Below, piece by piece: positions 44,423 to 51,970 of a stretch of DNA of 64,000 nt. The translations under genes were made by a program, and so were the position numbers. How positions within the stretch are numbered: the stretch's first letter is position 1; each line of letters begins with the position of its first letter. Below the pieces are notes generated by a model. It saw nothing but the letters and a program-made list of their open reading frames with translations, did no database searches and was not told the DNA's origin. Origin of the DNA: Nodosilinea sp. E11 (GTDB taxonomy: Bacteria; Cyanobacteriota; Cyanobacteriia; Phormidesmidales; Phormidesmidaceae); assembly GCF_032813545.1 (NCBI RefSeq), contig NZ_CP136520.1:4148001-4212000 (forward strand), read 5' to 3'.

Positions 44423-44683
44423 CTAAGCCCGCTCACGGTGTTCAGCTTGGTCGCGCAACCGGCGGGCGTACTCCTGGCTGTCAGTAATATCAGGCCGAGA
44501 GTTGATAACCCCGACGCTTTCCCAGTAGGCAACTAGCTCCACGCCTGTTTTGGGAGGATTTTTCAGAAAAGGGCGAAAGGAGAGAACGCGAAGAATATAC
44601 TCCGACAGAGGCAATTTAAGCTGAGAAGCCTCAGCAGAAAGCTCATTCTCTAGCTCTACTGGTAAATCCAAGGAGATAGTCAT
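44423..44683 (-). CDS. vapB: Antitoxin of the VapBC pair
   Basis: 86 aa from the ATG at 44683, with AAGGAGATA just upstream. The N-terminus MTISLDLPVELENELSAEAS followed by LPLSEYILRVL fits a ribbon-helix-helix DNA-binding domain. The C-terminal part (KTGVELVAYWESVG, YARRLRDQAEHRERA) is the likely toxin-binding tail. Antitoxin-first order and the 7-bp gap to the PIN gene are typical of toxin-antitoxin operons, which usually autoregulate. It is 27 bp downstream of the zinc-ribbon gene. Confidence 0.85.
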   Translation of the reverse strand: MTISLDLPVELENELSAEASQLKLPLSEYILRVLSFRPFLKNPPKTGVELVAYWESVGVINSRPDITDSQEYARRLRDQAEHRERA

Positions 44684-44710
44684 AACACTCAGCTCTCCCA
44701 TATCTTGCGT

Positions 44711-45016
44711 TTAGTAGACAACGCCGTGACTATTCTCGGCACAACTTTGGCAGATAGCATCATTATGCATCCAACCACGGGGTTTCCGCTTCCCACATTC
44801 CTGGCAAACTTTAAAGTACTGCTCATTATCTAAAATCTCCTGAATTTTGGAATCCAATTCCTGAGATGAGGAGGTTTGCGGGAGTACAAAGGCTACTGTC
44901 CAACTAGATACGGGTTCATGAGGATGTAGCCAGAATATACCGCGAACAAGGAGCTGAATTCCATCATTGCCTTTTTTGACTTGTATGAATTCAGAAATAA
45001 TTTCTTTATCATTCAT
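44711..45016 (-). CDS. Zinc-ribbon protein, unknown function
   Basis: 101 aa. The N-terminal ~60 residues (EIISEFIQVKKGNDGIQLLV, RGIFWLHPHEPVSSWTVAFV) are not recognised. The C-terminus has two CxxC pairs, CQECGKRKPRGWMHNDAICQ followed by SC, forming a zinc ribbon. It lies 38 bp after the glycosylase-like gene in the same direction and shares its AT-rich composition, so the two are probably transferred and expressed together. Confidence 0.65.
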   Translation of the reverse strand: MNDKEIISEFIQVKKGNDGIQLLVRGIFWLHPHEPVSSWTVAFVLPQTSSSQELDSKIQEILDNEQYFKVCQECGKRKPRGWMHNDAICQSCAENSHGVVY

Positions 45017-45054
45017 GTTTTAGAATGCGATCATTAATACTGAGGCTAACCTCA

Positions 45055-45831
45055 TCAGATACTTTTAGGTAACACCTTTGAGATCTCAGAACTCCAGTAT
45101 GCCAGTTTATTTTCGTGAGTAGGAGATTGATTCATCAACTTTTTCCAAGTTCCATTGGCAGCACCACTAGGGTGAGGAAAAATCAAGTGCTGAATGTTGA
45201 GATCTAATTCCTTAACGCTATTCGCTGACTCCTTCCCCCACGTTACTAGAGCAACGGGAGCCATAGCCAGAATCTCTACTTTCAAGGTACTTGTAAACTT
45301 TTCTTGATCTACTCTCGGCAGTTTTACACCGTAGTAAGGGCGATTCGGATCACAAACCCAGACTTTATAAACATCTGTCAAATATACTCTGTAGCCCAAG
45401 GTCAACAGGGCAACGATCATCTCAAAGTAAAGCTTTGTACGCCCAAGAATTTCACGAGAACCCTTGTGATGTAAACCATAAGGAGTGCCAAGGCTTATCT
45501 GTTCAGAATCTTGATCACTCTTGGAATCTTGACCAAGGATAACAATCGTGGGTTTATCGTTTATTCCATCATCAAACTCAAATAGACTTGGCAAGTCTAT
45601 AGCAATTGAAGGAGATATTTCATATATTTTTTGAAAATCTTGATATTGACTCTTAAAGAAATCTCGCCTAACAAAATGAGGTGGCCACCCGTCTTCATCG
45701 AAATCGTTAATTACTTCTTTGTAGAGCAGTTCTAGTTCTGACCTTGTTGTATCGAAAATCTCGCACAATAGTCCAGATATCGAATCGAACTCTTGAGCCT
45801 TGAATTTAGAGAAAGTCAGATTTCCAGTCAT
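45055..45831 (-). CDS. Uracil-DNA-glycosylase-superfamily protein
   Basis: 258 aa. The core follows the UDG superfamily: PTIVILGQDSKSDQD near residue 95 stands at the water-activating loop (GQDPYH in classical UDG), GTPYGLHHKGSREI follows, YRVYLTDVYKVWV is a central strand, and LIFPHPSGAANGTWKKL corresponds to the HPS motif near the C-terminus. The Tyr and His of the first motif are replaced by Ser and Lys, so substrate and chemistry may differ from uracil removal. The first ~90 residues are not recognised. First gene of the AT-rich minus-strand group ending in vapBC. Confidence 0.75.
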   Translation of the reverse strand: MTGNLTFSKFKAQEFDSISGLLCEIFDTTRSELELLYKEVINDFDEDGWPPHFVRRDFFKSQYQDFQKIYEISPSIAIDLPSLFEFDDGINDKPTIVILGQDSKSDQDSEQISLGTPYGLHHKGSREILGRTKLYFEMIVALLTLGYRVYLTDVYKVWVCDPNRPYYGVKLPRVDQEKFTSTLKVEILAMAPVALVTWGKESANSVKELDLNIQHLIFPHPSGAANGTWKKLMNQSPTHENKLAYWSSEISKVLPKSI

Positions 45832-45913
45832 TTTGAATCACTACTCAGTGCGAAAACTCACCTTACCACCCTGACTTTAACCATAATTTTATGCTCCGAG
45901 AGAGTCTGCTACC

Positions 45914-45920
45914 GCCTAAC
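45914..45920 (-). other. Putative cassette core site (GTTAGGC)
   Basis: On the minus strand GTTAGGC lies 83 bp upstream of the glycosylase-like start. It is the exact complement of the R'' box (GCCTAAC) of the attC-like site at 43945-44030, as expected for the two ends of one excisable cassette. No L-box partner of a preceding attC was found beyond it. Confidence 0.45.
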
Positions 45921-45960
45921 AAGTTATTGGACTGACCTAATCTGCCTAATTTCCTACTAC

Positions 45961-46085
45961 AGGGTAGATATGCAGATTATTCGCAGCCTAATTCCCCCTA
46001 GAGGGTAGATATACAGCAGATAATCTGCATAATAACCTTCTCAAGGGTAGATAGGCAGAACTATTCTGTCTAAAAATATTTGCCA
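45961..46085. repeat. Degenerate ~42-bp tandem repeats starting AGGGTAGATA
   Basis: AGGGTAGATA occurs at 45961, 46002 and 46044 (spacing 41 and 42), each followed by a variant of (T/G)(G/A)CAG and, later, CTAATT/CATAAT/CTAAAA. A partial unit (TAATCTGCCTAATTTCC) precedes. GCAGATAATCTGC within unit 2 is a near-perfect dyad. The units are too divergent and few for a CRISPR. They lie next to the putative cassette core site. Confidence 0.6.
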
Positions 46086-46367
46086 GAGCATCGTGCCATC
46101 CTCTACGGTTGACGGAGAGCTTTTGTATTATTACTCTTTTACGTTAAGCCGTTCGAGCAGAGCGATCGTTGTACAGAACTCGAAAATCTTGGCGCTGCCG
46201 GGAGGTGCTACCAACACCAACCGACAGCTAACCCCGCAAGTCTCTTGGGCAGATTGCGAGGCTAGGGAGATCGTACCCTGGTCACTCCAGTTTGCACGTC
46301 AACTGCGGGTGGCTAGGGTTTTCGCGTTCTGTTTTCTTCCCATCACCAAAGGAAACAGAACCGATGT

Positions 46368-46607
46368 TTGAATATCACACATGCTCTATGGCAGCCTCGC
46401 GGGAATCGTTTGCGAAGCGTCTCCGGAACGGAGAATCGCACCATCAAAATCCTCCACGCCATCGGCTACGCCGATCCCAATGACTGGAGCGACCCCATCC
46501 CCGTGCCGCCAAGCAGTGCCGTTCGCGCAGCGTCTCCAGAAGATAACGTAACCAACCAACTCAACCAATGGATGGTGATCATGACCAAGACCTTGCTCGT
46601 TGAGTAG
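46368..46607 (+). pseudogene. Possible decayed gene fragment
   Basis: The frame ends with a stretch that looks like real protein (ENRTIKILHAIGYADPNDWS, then QLNQWMVIMTKTLLVE) but is interrupted by repeat-derived strings ending GCGTCTCC and has no proper N-terminal part or ribosome site. It may be the remains of a small gene invaded by short repeats. No family recognised. Confidence 0.3.
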
Positions 46608-46617
46608 CTGCTCCTAA

Positions 46618-46680
46618 AGAGACCGAGTGCCTGCTGCTGCTAGCAACGTCTTGGATTAAAACAGTAGGTACCCGGTCTCT
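46618..46680 (+). ncRNA. Candidate structured RNA: 19-bp hairpin with G-U pairs
   Basis: AGAGACCGAGTGCCTGCTG (46618-46636) pairs with CAGTAGGTACCCGGTCTCT (46662-46680): 18 of 19 positions pair when two G-U pairs are allowed, with one A-C mismatch. The G-U pairs form only if the plus strand is transcribed, which hints at an RNA element. It is 110 bp upstream of the BtuF-like gene. It could also be a leftover of a mobile-element end. Confidence 0.4.
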
Positions 46681-46789
46681 AAACGCAAACTGGCACAACC
46701 GTTTGGAGCGTGTCAGGGCATGTTCCTGCACTGGGGCGTGGGGGCAATTAAGTTAGGGATAAGTCTAAAATTCAATTGGCACCTTCCCC

Positions 46790-47731
46790 ATGACCCAACC
46801 GCCCCTCCGCATCATCTCCCTCATCCCCAGCGCCACTGAGATTGTCTGTGCATTGGGGCTAGAAGACTCTTTGGTGGGTCGCAGCCACGAGTGCGACTTT
46901 CCGCCTGCCGTCACCGCCCTGCCCGTTTGCACTGCGCCCAAATTCAACCCCGAGGGCAGCAGCGGCGAAATCCATCAGCGGGTGAGCGACCTGCTCACCT
47001 CGGCCCTCAGCGTCTACCGGGTCGATATCGAAATGCTAGAGGCACTTCAGCCCACCCACATCATCACCCAGGCCCAGTGCGAAGTCTGCGCCGTCAGCCT
47101 GGGTGATGTGGAAGCCGCCGTTGCCAAACTCACCCATAGCCAGCCCAAGGTGATTTCTCTCTCCCCCAACCGTCTGGCTGAGGTGTGGCACGACATCTCT
47201 AGCACGGGGGTGGCTCTACTGGGGGAAGCGGGGCAGGCCCAGGTAGAGGCTGTCTTAGCGGGGCTTAAGCAGCGGGTGCAAACCTGTTGCGATCGCACCA
47301 CCGACCTTACCACCCCCACCGTTGCCTGTATCGAGTGGACAGAACCGCTGATGGCGGCGGGCAACTGGGTGCCCGAACTGGTCGCTTTGGCGGGGGGTAA
47401 ATCGCTCTTCGGCCAGGTGGGTCAACATTCCCCCTGGATGAGCTGGGATGACCTGGTGACCGCCGACCCAGCGGTGATTGTGATCATGCCCTGCGGCTAC
47501 GATCTGGCCATCACCCGACGCGAAAGTGCGGCGCTGGTCAACCATCCACAGTGGGCGCAGCTCAAGGCGGTGCAAACGGGCCGGATCTACATTACTGACG
47601 GCAATCAATACTTCAATCGCCCTGGTCCGCGCCTGGTTGATTCCCTCGAAATTTTGGCCGAGATCTTTCACCCTGACGTCTTTGACTACGGCTACCGAGG
47701 CCAGGGCTGGCAACCGCTAGTGGAAGAGTAG
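46790..47731 (+). CDS. BtuF-like cobalamin/ferrichrome-type binding protein, no signal peptide
   Basis: 313 aa of the periplasmic-binding-protein class III fold. Signatures are RIISLIPSATEIVCALGLED, LVGRSHECDFPP, LEALQPTHIITQAQCEVCAV and the closing TGRIYITDGNQYFNRPGPRL. Proteins of this type are annotated as cobalamin-binding. No signal peptide or lipobox is present, so unlike true BtuF it appears cytoplasmic or uses another route. No btuC or btuD neighbours are present. Ligand not predictable. Confidence 0.85.
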   Translation: MTQPPLRIISLIPSATEIVCALGLEDSLVGRSHECDFPPAVTALPVCTAPKFNPEGSSGEIHQRVSDLLTSALSVYRVDIEMLEALQPTHIITQAQCEVCAVSLGDVEAAVAKLTHSQPKVISLSPNRLAEVWHDISSTGVALLGEAGQAQVEAVLAGLKQRVQTCCDRTTDLTTPTVACIEWTEPLMAAGNWVPELVALAGGKSLFGQVGQHSPWMSWDDLVTADPAVIVIMPCGYDLAITRRESAALVNHPQWAQLKAVQTGRIYITDGNQYFNRPGPRLVDSLEILAEIFHPDVFDYGYRGQGWQPLVEE

Positions 47732-47739
47732 GTGTTCTC

Positions 47740-47895
47740 ATGCCCGACCCGCCCAACGGGCAAGCGAAACTGGTGCGCGATCGCAAGCCCCTAACCGCCG
47801 ATCGCACCCTACTTTCGTTGCAGAGGGCTAGAGAAAACGCGATAACGCCCGAGCCTGCCGCCGCCGCCCAGACAACCCGACCCGCAGCCCTATAG
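47740..47895 (+). CDS. Possible very small protein
   Basis: 51 codons starting 9 bp after the BtuF-like stop: MPDPPNGQAKLVRDRKPLTA, then an Arg-rich middle and an Ala-rich end. It could be translationally coupled to the upstream gene. No recognised motif, no membrane segment and only weak ribosome-site sequence, so it may be chance. Confidence 0.25.
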   Translation: MPDPPNGQAKLVRDRKPLTADRTLLSLQRARENAITPEPAAAAQTTRPAAL

Positions 47896-48189
47896 ATATA
47901 GCCAGAAATTGCCTGCAAGAACTATAAATTTTCCAATATGGGTTTTTTCTAGCTAAAACATGTGTTTATGGAGGGTTTGGCTATAGTTGTTGTTATGTAA
48001 CAGTTTGATCAAATACCTTCACACGTTAAAACCTTTCTTTGCTTCTCCTGAAAGAAAAAGCTTGTTTATTTTGCTCCTGAAAATGCTTGAGCCGCACAGG
48101 CAAATAAACGTTAAATGATTCAGGAGACGGCTAGTAATCTATTGAGGTGAGTCTAGGATGATGAGGAAATTTAAAAATTCAGGCGTCAC

Positions 48190-48561
48190 ATGGACTCTAT
48201 CCAAACCCAAGTCATTCTTTTGACAAATAAGATTGACGCCCTGCATCAGATGATTGATCAGGTCAACGATCAGGTGTCTGCGCTGATAGCGACCCAGGCT
48301 TGCGACATTACCGCCGATGAGCGGGGGGCTGGCCCAATGTCTTACCGCAGCGTCTCCCGGCAAAAGATGGGTCGGCTAGATGCCGTTTGCGAGCACAAAG
48401 ACATTCTGCTTGATAGCAGCTACCTCGATCTCGATCGCCAGAATACCGAAACTAAATTCTCTCAAGACGTGCAAATTCAACGGCTGACGGCCCAGCTAAC
48501 GGCTGCCTACAACCGCATTGCTGCCCTCGAAGAGCAACTGCTGGCATCTCGGGTGCATTAG
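48190..48561 (+). CDS. Coiled-coil protein, unknown function
   Basis: 123 aa. Heptad-like N-terminal (TQVILLTNKIDALHQMIDQV, NDQVSALI) and C-terminal (VQIQRLTAQLTAAYNRIAAL) segments flank a middle part of about 45 residues (SYRSVSRQKMGRLDAVCEHK). No membrane segment. Preceded by about 290 bp of AT-rich sequence that probably carries its promoter. Not recognised. Confidence 0.65.
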   Translation: MDSIQTQVILLTNKIDALHQMIDQVNDQVSALIATQACDITADERGAGPMSYRSVSRQKMGRLDAVCEHKDILLDSSYLDLDRQNTETKFSQDVQIQRLTAQLTAAYNRIAALEEQLLASRVH

Positions 48562-48651
48562 CGCGGAGACAGTCTAGCCGAGGGTTCTGTTTACTGCCAC
48601 GGCCAAGGGTGAGCCGGGTGCAGGAAGGCAGCGATCGCTGGCCCTGGTTCA

Positions 48652-49059
48652 TCAGTCTTGAACGTAGTCTGTTCCGGCATTTAAGGCGGCTTCGGCCCGC
48701 ATAAACTCGCGCCCTAGGTAGGCCGCATGGTCTAGATAGCTGATCGGGCAGGGGGTGGCGGGGTCTTCAAAAATAGCAATACAGAGTTCTTTGGCAGTGT
48801 GGCCGCTGTAGGTGCGGGTGGGCACTCGTTCGACCGAGCCGCGCACGGGCAGTGGTTTGCCGGTCACGGGGTCGCAGGCTAGCCCCTTGTCGTTAATGAC
48901 GTTGCTAAAGTGTTTGGCGCAGATCAGCCCCTGCTCGACGTCGAGATAGATCAAAAAGTAACCATCGGGGTCGAGCTCGATGTAGCGCTTCGAAAGCTGA
49001 TGGTCTAGGGCGTGGCGCTCGGCCTGGTTCATGGGTTGAGGGCTGGAGGGTACAGTCAT
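48652..49059 (-). CDS. DUF4346-like cyanobacterial protein
   Basis: 135 aa. The body KRYIELDPDGYFLIYLDVEQ, LICAKHFSNVINDKGLACDP and RVPTRTYSGHTAKELCIAIF, with SYLDHAAYLGREFMRAEAAL near the C-terminus, resembles the DUF4346 domain found in cyanobacteria and methanogen-related proteins. Two start ATGs, at 49059 and 49032, are possible. Function unknown. Confidence 0.65.
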   Translation of the reverse strand: MTVPSSPQPMNQAERHALDHQLSKRYIELDPDGYFLIYLDVEQGLICAKHFSNVINDKGLACDPVTGKPLPVRGSVERVPTRTYSGHTAKELCIAIFEDPATPCPISYLDHAAYLGREFMRAEAALNAGTDYVQD

Positions 49060-49449
49060 CGGGCAGGGTGCTGCGATCGCAACCCAGATAAAGACGCGAT
49101 CATCTATGGTAGCGCGGTCGGCCCATCAAATTGACAAAAGCCACTGCTGCCATCGGAAATGCCGGTGGCATCGAGCCAGTAGCGCTCAATGCTATCTAAA
49201 TCGGCCACTACCCCGTTCCATGGCTCACCCTGTCCATAGGTCTTTGCTGTTCTAGCATGCCCACCTGGGCCGGTGGTGAGTGCTTTGGCCGCTAGGGTGC
49301 GATCGCCCCCAGCATCAGGGCTGAGCTAAATCCCGCTTGCTGACCCCTAGTTCAGCCGGGCGAATGTCATGTCACCCTATCGGAATTGGCCTTTTGAAAA
49401 TCTGGGTTAAGGGGGGATACGGATGGGATATTAGCCTTCTTAAAACTGG
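49060..49449. other. Intergenic region with a probable gene remnant
   Basis: About 390 bp between the DUF4346-like start and the ABC exporter stop. Apart from the remnant at 49104-49325 nothing is seen; no clear exporter terminator. Confidence 0.4.
49104..49325 (-). pseudogene. Gene remnant or frameshifted small gene
   Basis: The minus-strand frame ending at 49104 encodes protein-like sequence (KTYGQGEPWNGVVADLDSIE, then RYWLDATGISDGSSGFCQFD and GPTALP) but has no ATG or TTG start before the upstream in-frame stop at 49326; only an internal GTG is available. An ATG in another frame (MLEQQR...) directly upstream suggests a frameshift. A small decayed or mis-sequenced gene is plausible. No family recognised. 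Confidence 0.35.
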
Positions 49450-51303
49450 CTACAAATACCCCGCTGCCTGCATGGTAAATAGCCGGGCATAGCGCCCATC
49501 CTGGTGCAGCAGTTCTCGATGGCTGCCCTGCTCGATCAGCTTGCCATTGGCCAGCACAATAATATTGTCGGCCCGGCGCACCGTCGAGAATCGGTGAGAA
49601 ATCAAAATTGCCATCTGGTCTTGGGTGGCCTCGCGAAACTGCTCAAACAGTCGAGTCTCGGCCTCCGCATCCATCGCCGAGGTCGGCTCATCGAGCACGA
49701 GAATATCGGCCTTGGTGCGCATAAAGGCACGGGAAAGGGCGATCTTTTGCCACTGGCCCCCAGATAGCTCTTGGCCCCCAAAAAACCAGCGCCCAAGCTG
49801 GGTATCAAACCCGTCGGGCAGAGCCTCAATAAACTCCGCAGCGGTGCCCTTGGTGGCGGCGGTTTGCCAGCGGTGGGCATCTTCAAAGTCGGTGACGTCG
49901 CCCACGCCGATGTTTTCGCCCACCTTAAACTGGTAGCGCACAAAGTCTTGAAAGATCACGCCAATGCGCCGTTGCACCACATCGCTATCCCACTCTTGCA
50001 GGTCGCGGCCATCGAGCAGAATCCGCCCTTGGCTGGGAGTGTAGAGGCGGGTGAGCAGCTTGATCAAGGTGGTTTTGCCGGAGCCGTTTTCGCCCACGAT
50101 CGCCATTTTTTCGCCCGGTCTCAGGTGAAAGGAAACGTCTTCTAGAGCCAAGCGATCGCTGCCCGGATAGCTAAAGGACACTCCTTCAAACCGCAGCCCA
50201 TCGCTGGGGTCAACCCCTCGCACCGCTGTGCCCATATCCTCTGGCACCGGCTGCTCTAAAAATTCGTAGAGGTTGGCCAGGTAGAGCCCGTCTTCGTACA
50301 TGCCGCCGATCGCCGTCAGGGTGCTGGCAAAGGTGGTCTGCCCCTGGCGAAACACGGTCAGGTACATGGTCAGCTCGCCGAGGGAAATGCGGCCTGCGAT
50401 CGCCTCCAGCACAATCCAGCAGTAGGCCAGGTAAAACGAGGCCGTACTCAGCAGCCCCAGGCCGTAGCTCCAGCCGCTGCGGCGCACCGTCAGGTTGCGG
50501 TCTTCGGCATAGAGCCGCTGAAAAATATCTTGATAGCGCTGCATCAGCAGCGGCCCCAGGCCAAACAACTTCACCTCCTTGGCAAAGTCTTCTCGGGCCA
50601 GCAGGGCTTCTAGATAGACTTGCTGTCGGGTTTCGGGCGATCGCCACTTAAACAGACGAAAGGCCTCGCCCGCAAACTGGGTCTCGGCCACAAAGGCGGG
50701 CAGGGTGGCCACCGCTAGCAGCGCCACCGCCCAGCCCGAAAATTGCAGCAGCAGCCCGCCAAAGGTGAGCAACGACAGCACATCCTGCACTACCCCAAAG
50801 GTGCGGTTGACCATGCTCAGAGGGCGCGACGAGGCCTCTCGCCGCGCCTGGGTCATCTTGTCGTAAAACTCAGAGTCCTCAAAATAAGTCAGCGGCAGAG
50901 TCTGGGCCTTATCGAGAATCATCAGGTTGACCCGCTGCCCCAGCAGCACCCGCAGCAGCGACTGGCATAACCCTAACCCCTGGCGCGCCCCGGCCAGCAC
51001 CGCCACCAGCACCGCCTCTAGGGCCAGATACATCAGAGCGGCCTGGCGGTCAGCCGCCAGCCCCGACTGGGCCGCCTGCACCACCGCATCGACGATTAGC
51101 TTGCCAACGTAGGCCACAGCGGCGGGCAGCAACCCCGCCACCAGGGTCAGTAGCGCTAGGGCCACGGTCAGCCGCCATTCGGTCTGCCACACCAGGGCGA
51201 TCGCTCGTTGCCCGTAGCGATACATCCCCAGCGATTCGCCCAGATTGCGCCACGACGCCTTCTTCTTAGGGGCCGAAATCCGTTTTACCCGATATTCACT
51301 CAT
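49450..51303 (-). CDS. ABC exporter, fused permease and ATPase
   Basis: 617 aa half-transporter of the MsbA/lipid-exporter type. About six membrane helices lie between residues 35 and 330, followed by the nucleotide-binding domain: Walker A VGENGSGKTTLIKL, Q-loop GVIFQDFVRYQFKV, signature ELSGGQWQKIALSRAF, Walker B ILVLDEPTSAMDAE and H-loop ILISHRFST. The D in place of A after the LDEPTSA run is normal. It acts as a dimer in the inner membrane. No accessory genes nearby; substrate unknown. Confidence 0.93.
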   Translation of the reverse strand: MSEYRVKRISAPKKKASWRNLGESLGMYRYGQRAIALVWQTEWRLTVALALLTLVAGLLPAAVAYVGKLIVDAVVQAAQSGLAADRQAALMYLALEAVLVAVLAGARQGLGLCQSLLRVLLGQRVNLMILDKAQTLPLTYFEDSEFYDKMTQARREASSRPLSMVNRTFGVVQDVLSLLTFGGLLLQFSGWAVALLAVATLPAFVAETQFAGEAFRLFKWRSPETRQQVYLEALLAREDFAKEVKLFGLGPLLMQRYQDIFQRLYAEDRNLTVRRSGWSYGLGLLSTASFYLAYCWIVLEAIAGRISLGELTMYLTVFRQGQTTFASTLTAIGGMYEDGLYLANLYEFLEQPVPEDMGTAVRGVDPSDGLRFEGVSFSYPGSDRLALEDVSFHLRPGEKMAIVGENGSGKTTLIKLLTRLYTPSQGRILLDGRDLQEWDSDVVQRRIGVIFQDFVRYQFKVGENIGVGDVTDFEDAHRWQTAATKGTAAEFIEALPDGFDTQLGRWFFGGQELSGGQWQKIALSRAFMRTKADILVLDEPTSAMDAEAETRLFEQFREATQDQMAILISHRFSTVRRADNIIVLANGKLIEQGSHRELLHQDGRYARLFTMQAAGYL

Positions 51304-51527
51304 TTGCCTACGATAGCGCCTTGGCTAGGGAGAGTGAGGGGTTAGAAAGCTAGAAAGATAGGAGGGCGGGGAAATTGTCTTTCTTGGTCTAACCGACAAC
51401 TCGCAGACTGCGACCCACCCACCCATCAAACTTAGCAATGCACAGGTCATACGGTAGGGTTGCCCTTTTGCCCTAGCGGCGTCGGCTTTTCCAGGATCTT
51501 TACACCCCCGTAATTTCGATTAAGCCC

Positions 51528-51570
51528 AAAACGCCACCGGGACCGCAATCTGCGGTCCCGGTGGCGTTTT
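51528..51570. terminator. Strong bidirectional terminator after csbD
   Basis: A perfect 20-bp stem (AAAACGCCACCGGGACCGCA with its complement) encloses a 3-base loop. The arms end in AAAA/TTTT, so it terminates leftward transcription from csbD and could work in both directions. Confidence 0.9.
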
Positions 51571-51601
51571 GAGTCAAGATTTAGCCTGATGTTAGACAAC
51601 C

Positions 51602-51784
51602 CTAGTCAATAGCGTCTTTCAGGGCGTCCTTCACATCTTCTTTAGCGTGGGTAGCTTCTGCTTGGCGCTGTTTGGCTTGCCCTTCAGCCTTGTCTTTGGG
51701 GTCGCCAGTAATCTCGCCAACCGCCGCTTGCATTTTACCTTCGATATTTTTTGCAGTGGCCTGAGCGCGGTCTTCAATGGACAT
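51602..51784 (-). CDS. CsbD family stress protein
   Basis: 60 aa. EDRAQATAKNIEGKMQAAVG and EITGDPKDKAEGQAKQRQAE are typical of CsbD-like small, highly charged, helical proteins induced in general stress in many bacteria. Function not established. It stands alone with its own terminator and about 186 bp of upstream sequence. Confidence 0.92.
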   Translation of the reverse strand: MSIEDRAQATAKNIEGKMQAAVGEITGDPKDKAEGQAKQRQAEATHAKEDVKDALKDAID

Positions 51785-51970
51785 AATCTTAATCCCTTAG
51801 CAAAAGGTCTTTTTACAATTTAAGACCTGACTCGCGGCTGACCATCTGTAGTAGGCCAGGGATTGCTCTCTCCATTTCGGTAGAGATAGGTCCGTAGAGA
51901 CAGGGTTGCTAGAGAGAGGAGCTTGCTTGTTCAAGGCGATCGCCCCATCGTCAACGGAGCGGCAACCCAC

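Larger units (their letters stand above)
45832..46789. other. Accessory non-coding stretch of about 960 bp
   Basis: Between the glycosylase-like start and the BtuF-like gene. Holds the core site, ~42-bp repeats, a possible decayed open frame (46368-46607) and a hairpin at 46618-46680. Two near-identical GCG(A/C)AGCGTCTCC strings occur inside the decayed region. No integrase or transposase gene could be read in any frame. Confidence 0.5.

Noticed and set aside
45961-46085. Possible CRISPR array
   Set aside because: Repeats share only about 10-15 conserved bases per ~42-bp unit, there is no conserved long repeat with uniform spacers, and no cas genes are present.
46618-46790. Cobalamin riboswitch upstream of the BtuF-like gene
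   Set aside because: A hairpin is present but I could not find the conserved B12-box motif or the multi-helix layout.
43200-46800. Prophage or transposon as the cause of the accessory island
   Set aside because: No phage structural, integrase or transposase gene is readable; the attC-like boundary explains the gene order better.
47255-47713. Long antisense frames within the BtuF-like gene
   Set aside because: Shadow frames of a high-GC gene with clear family signatures on the other strand.
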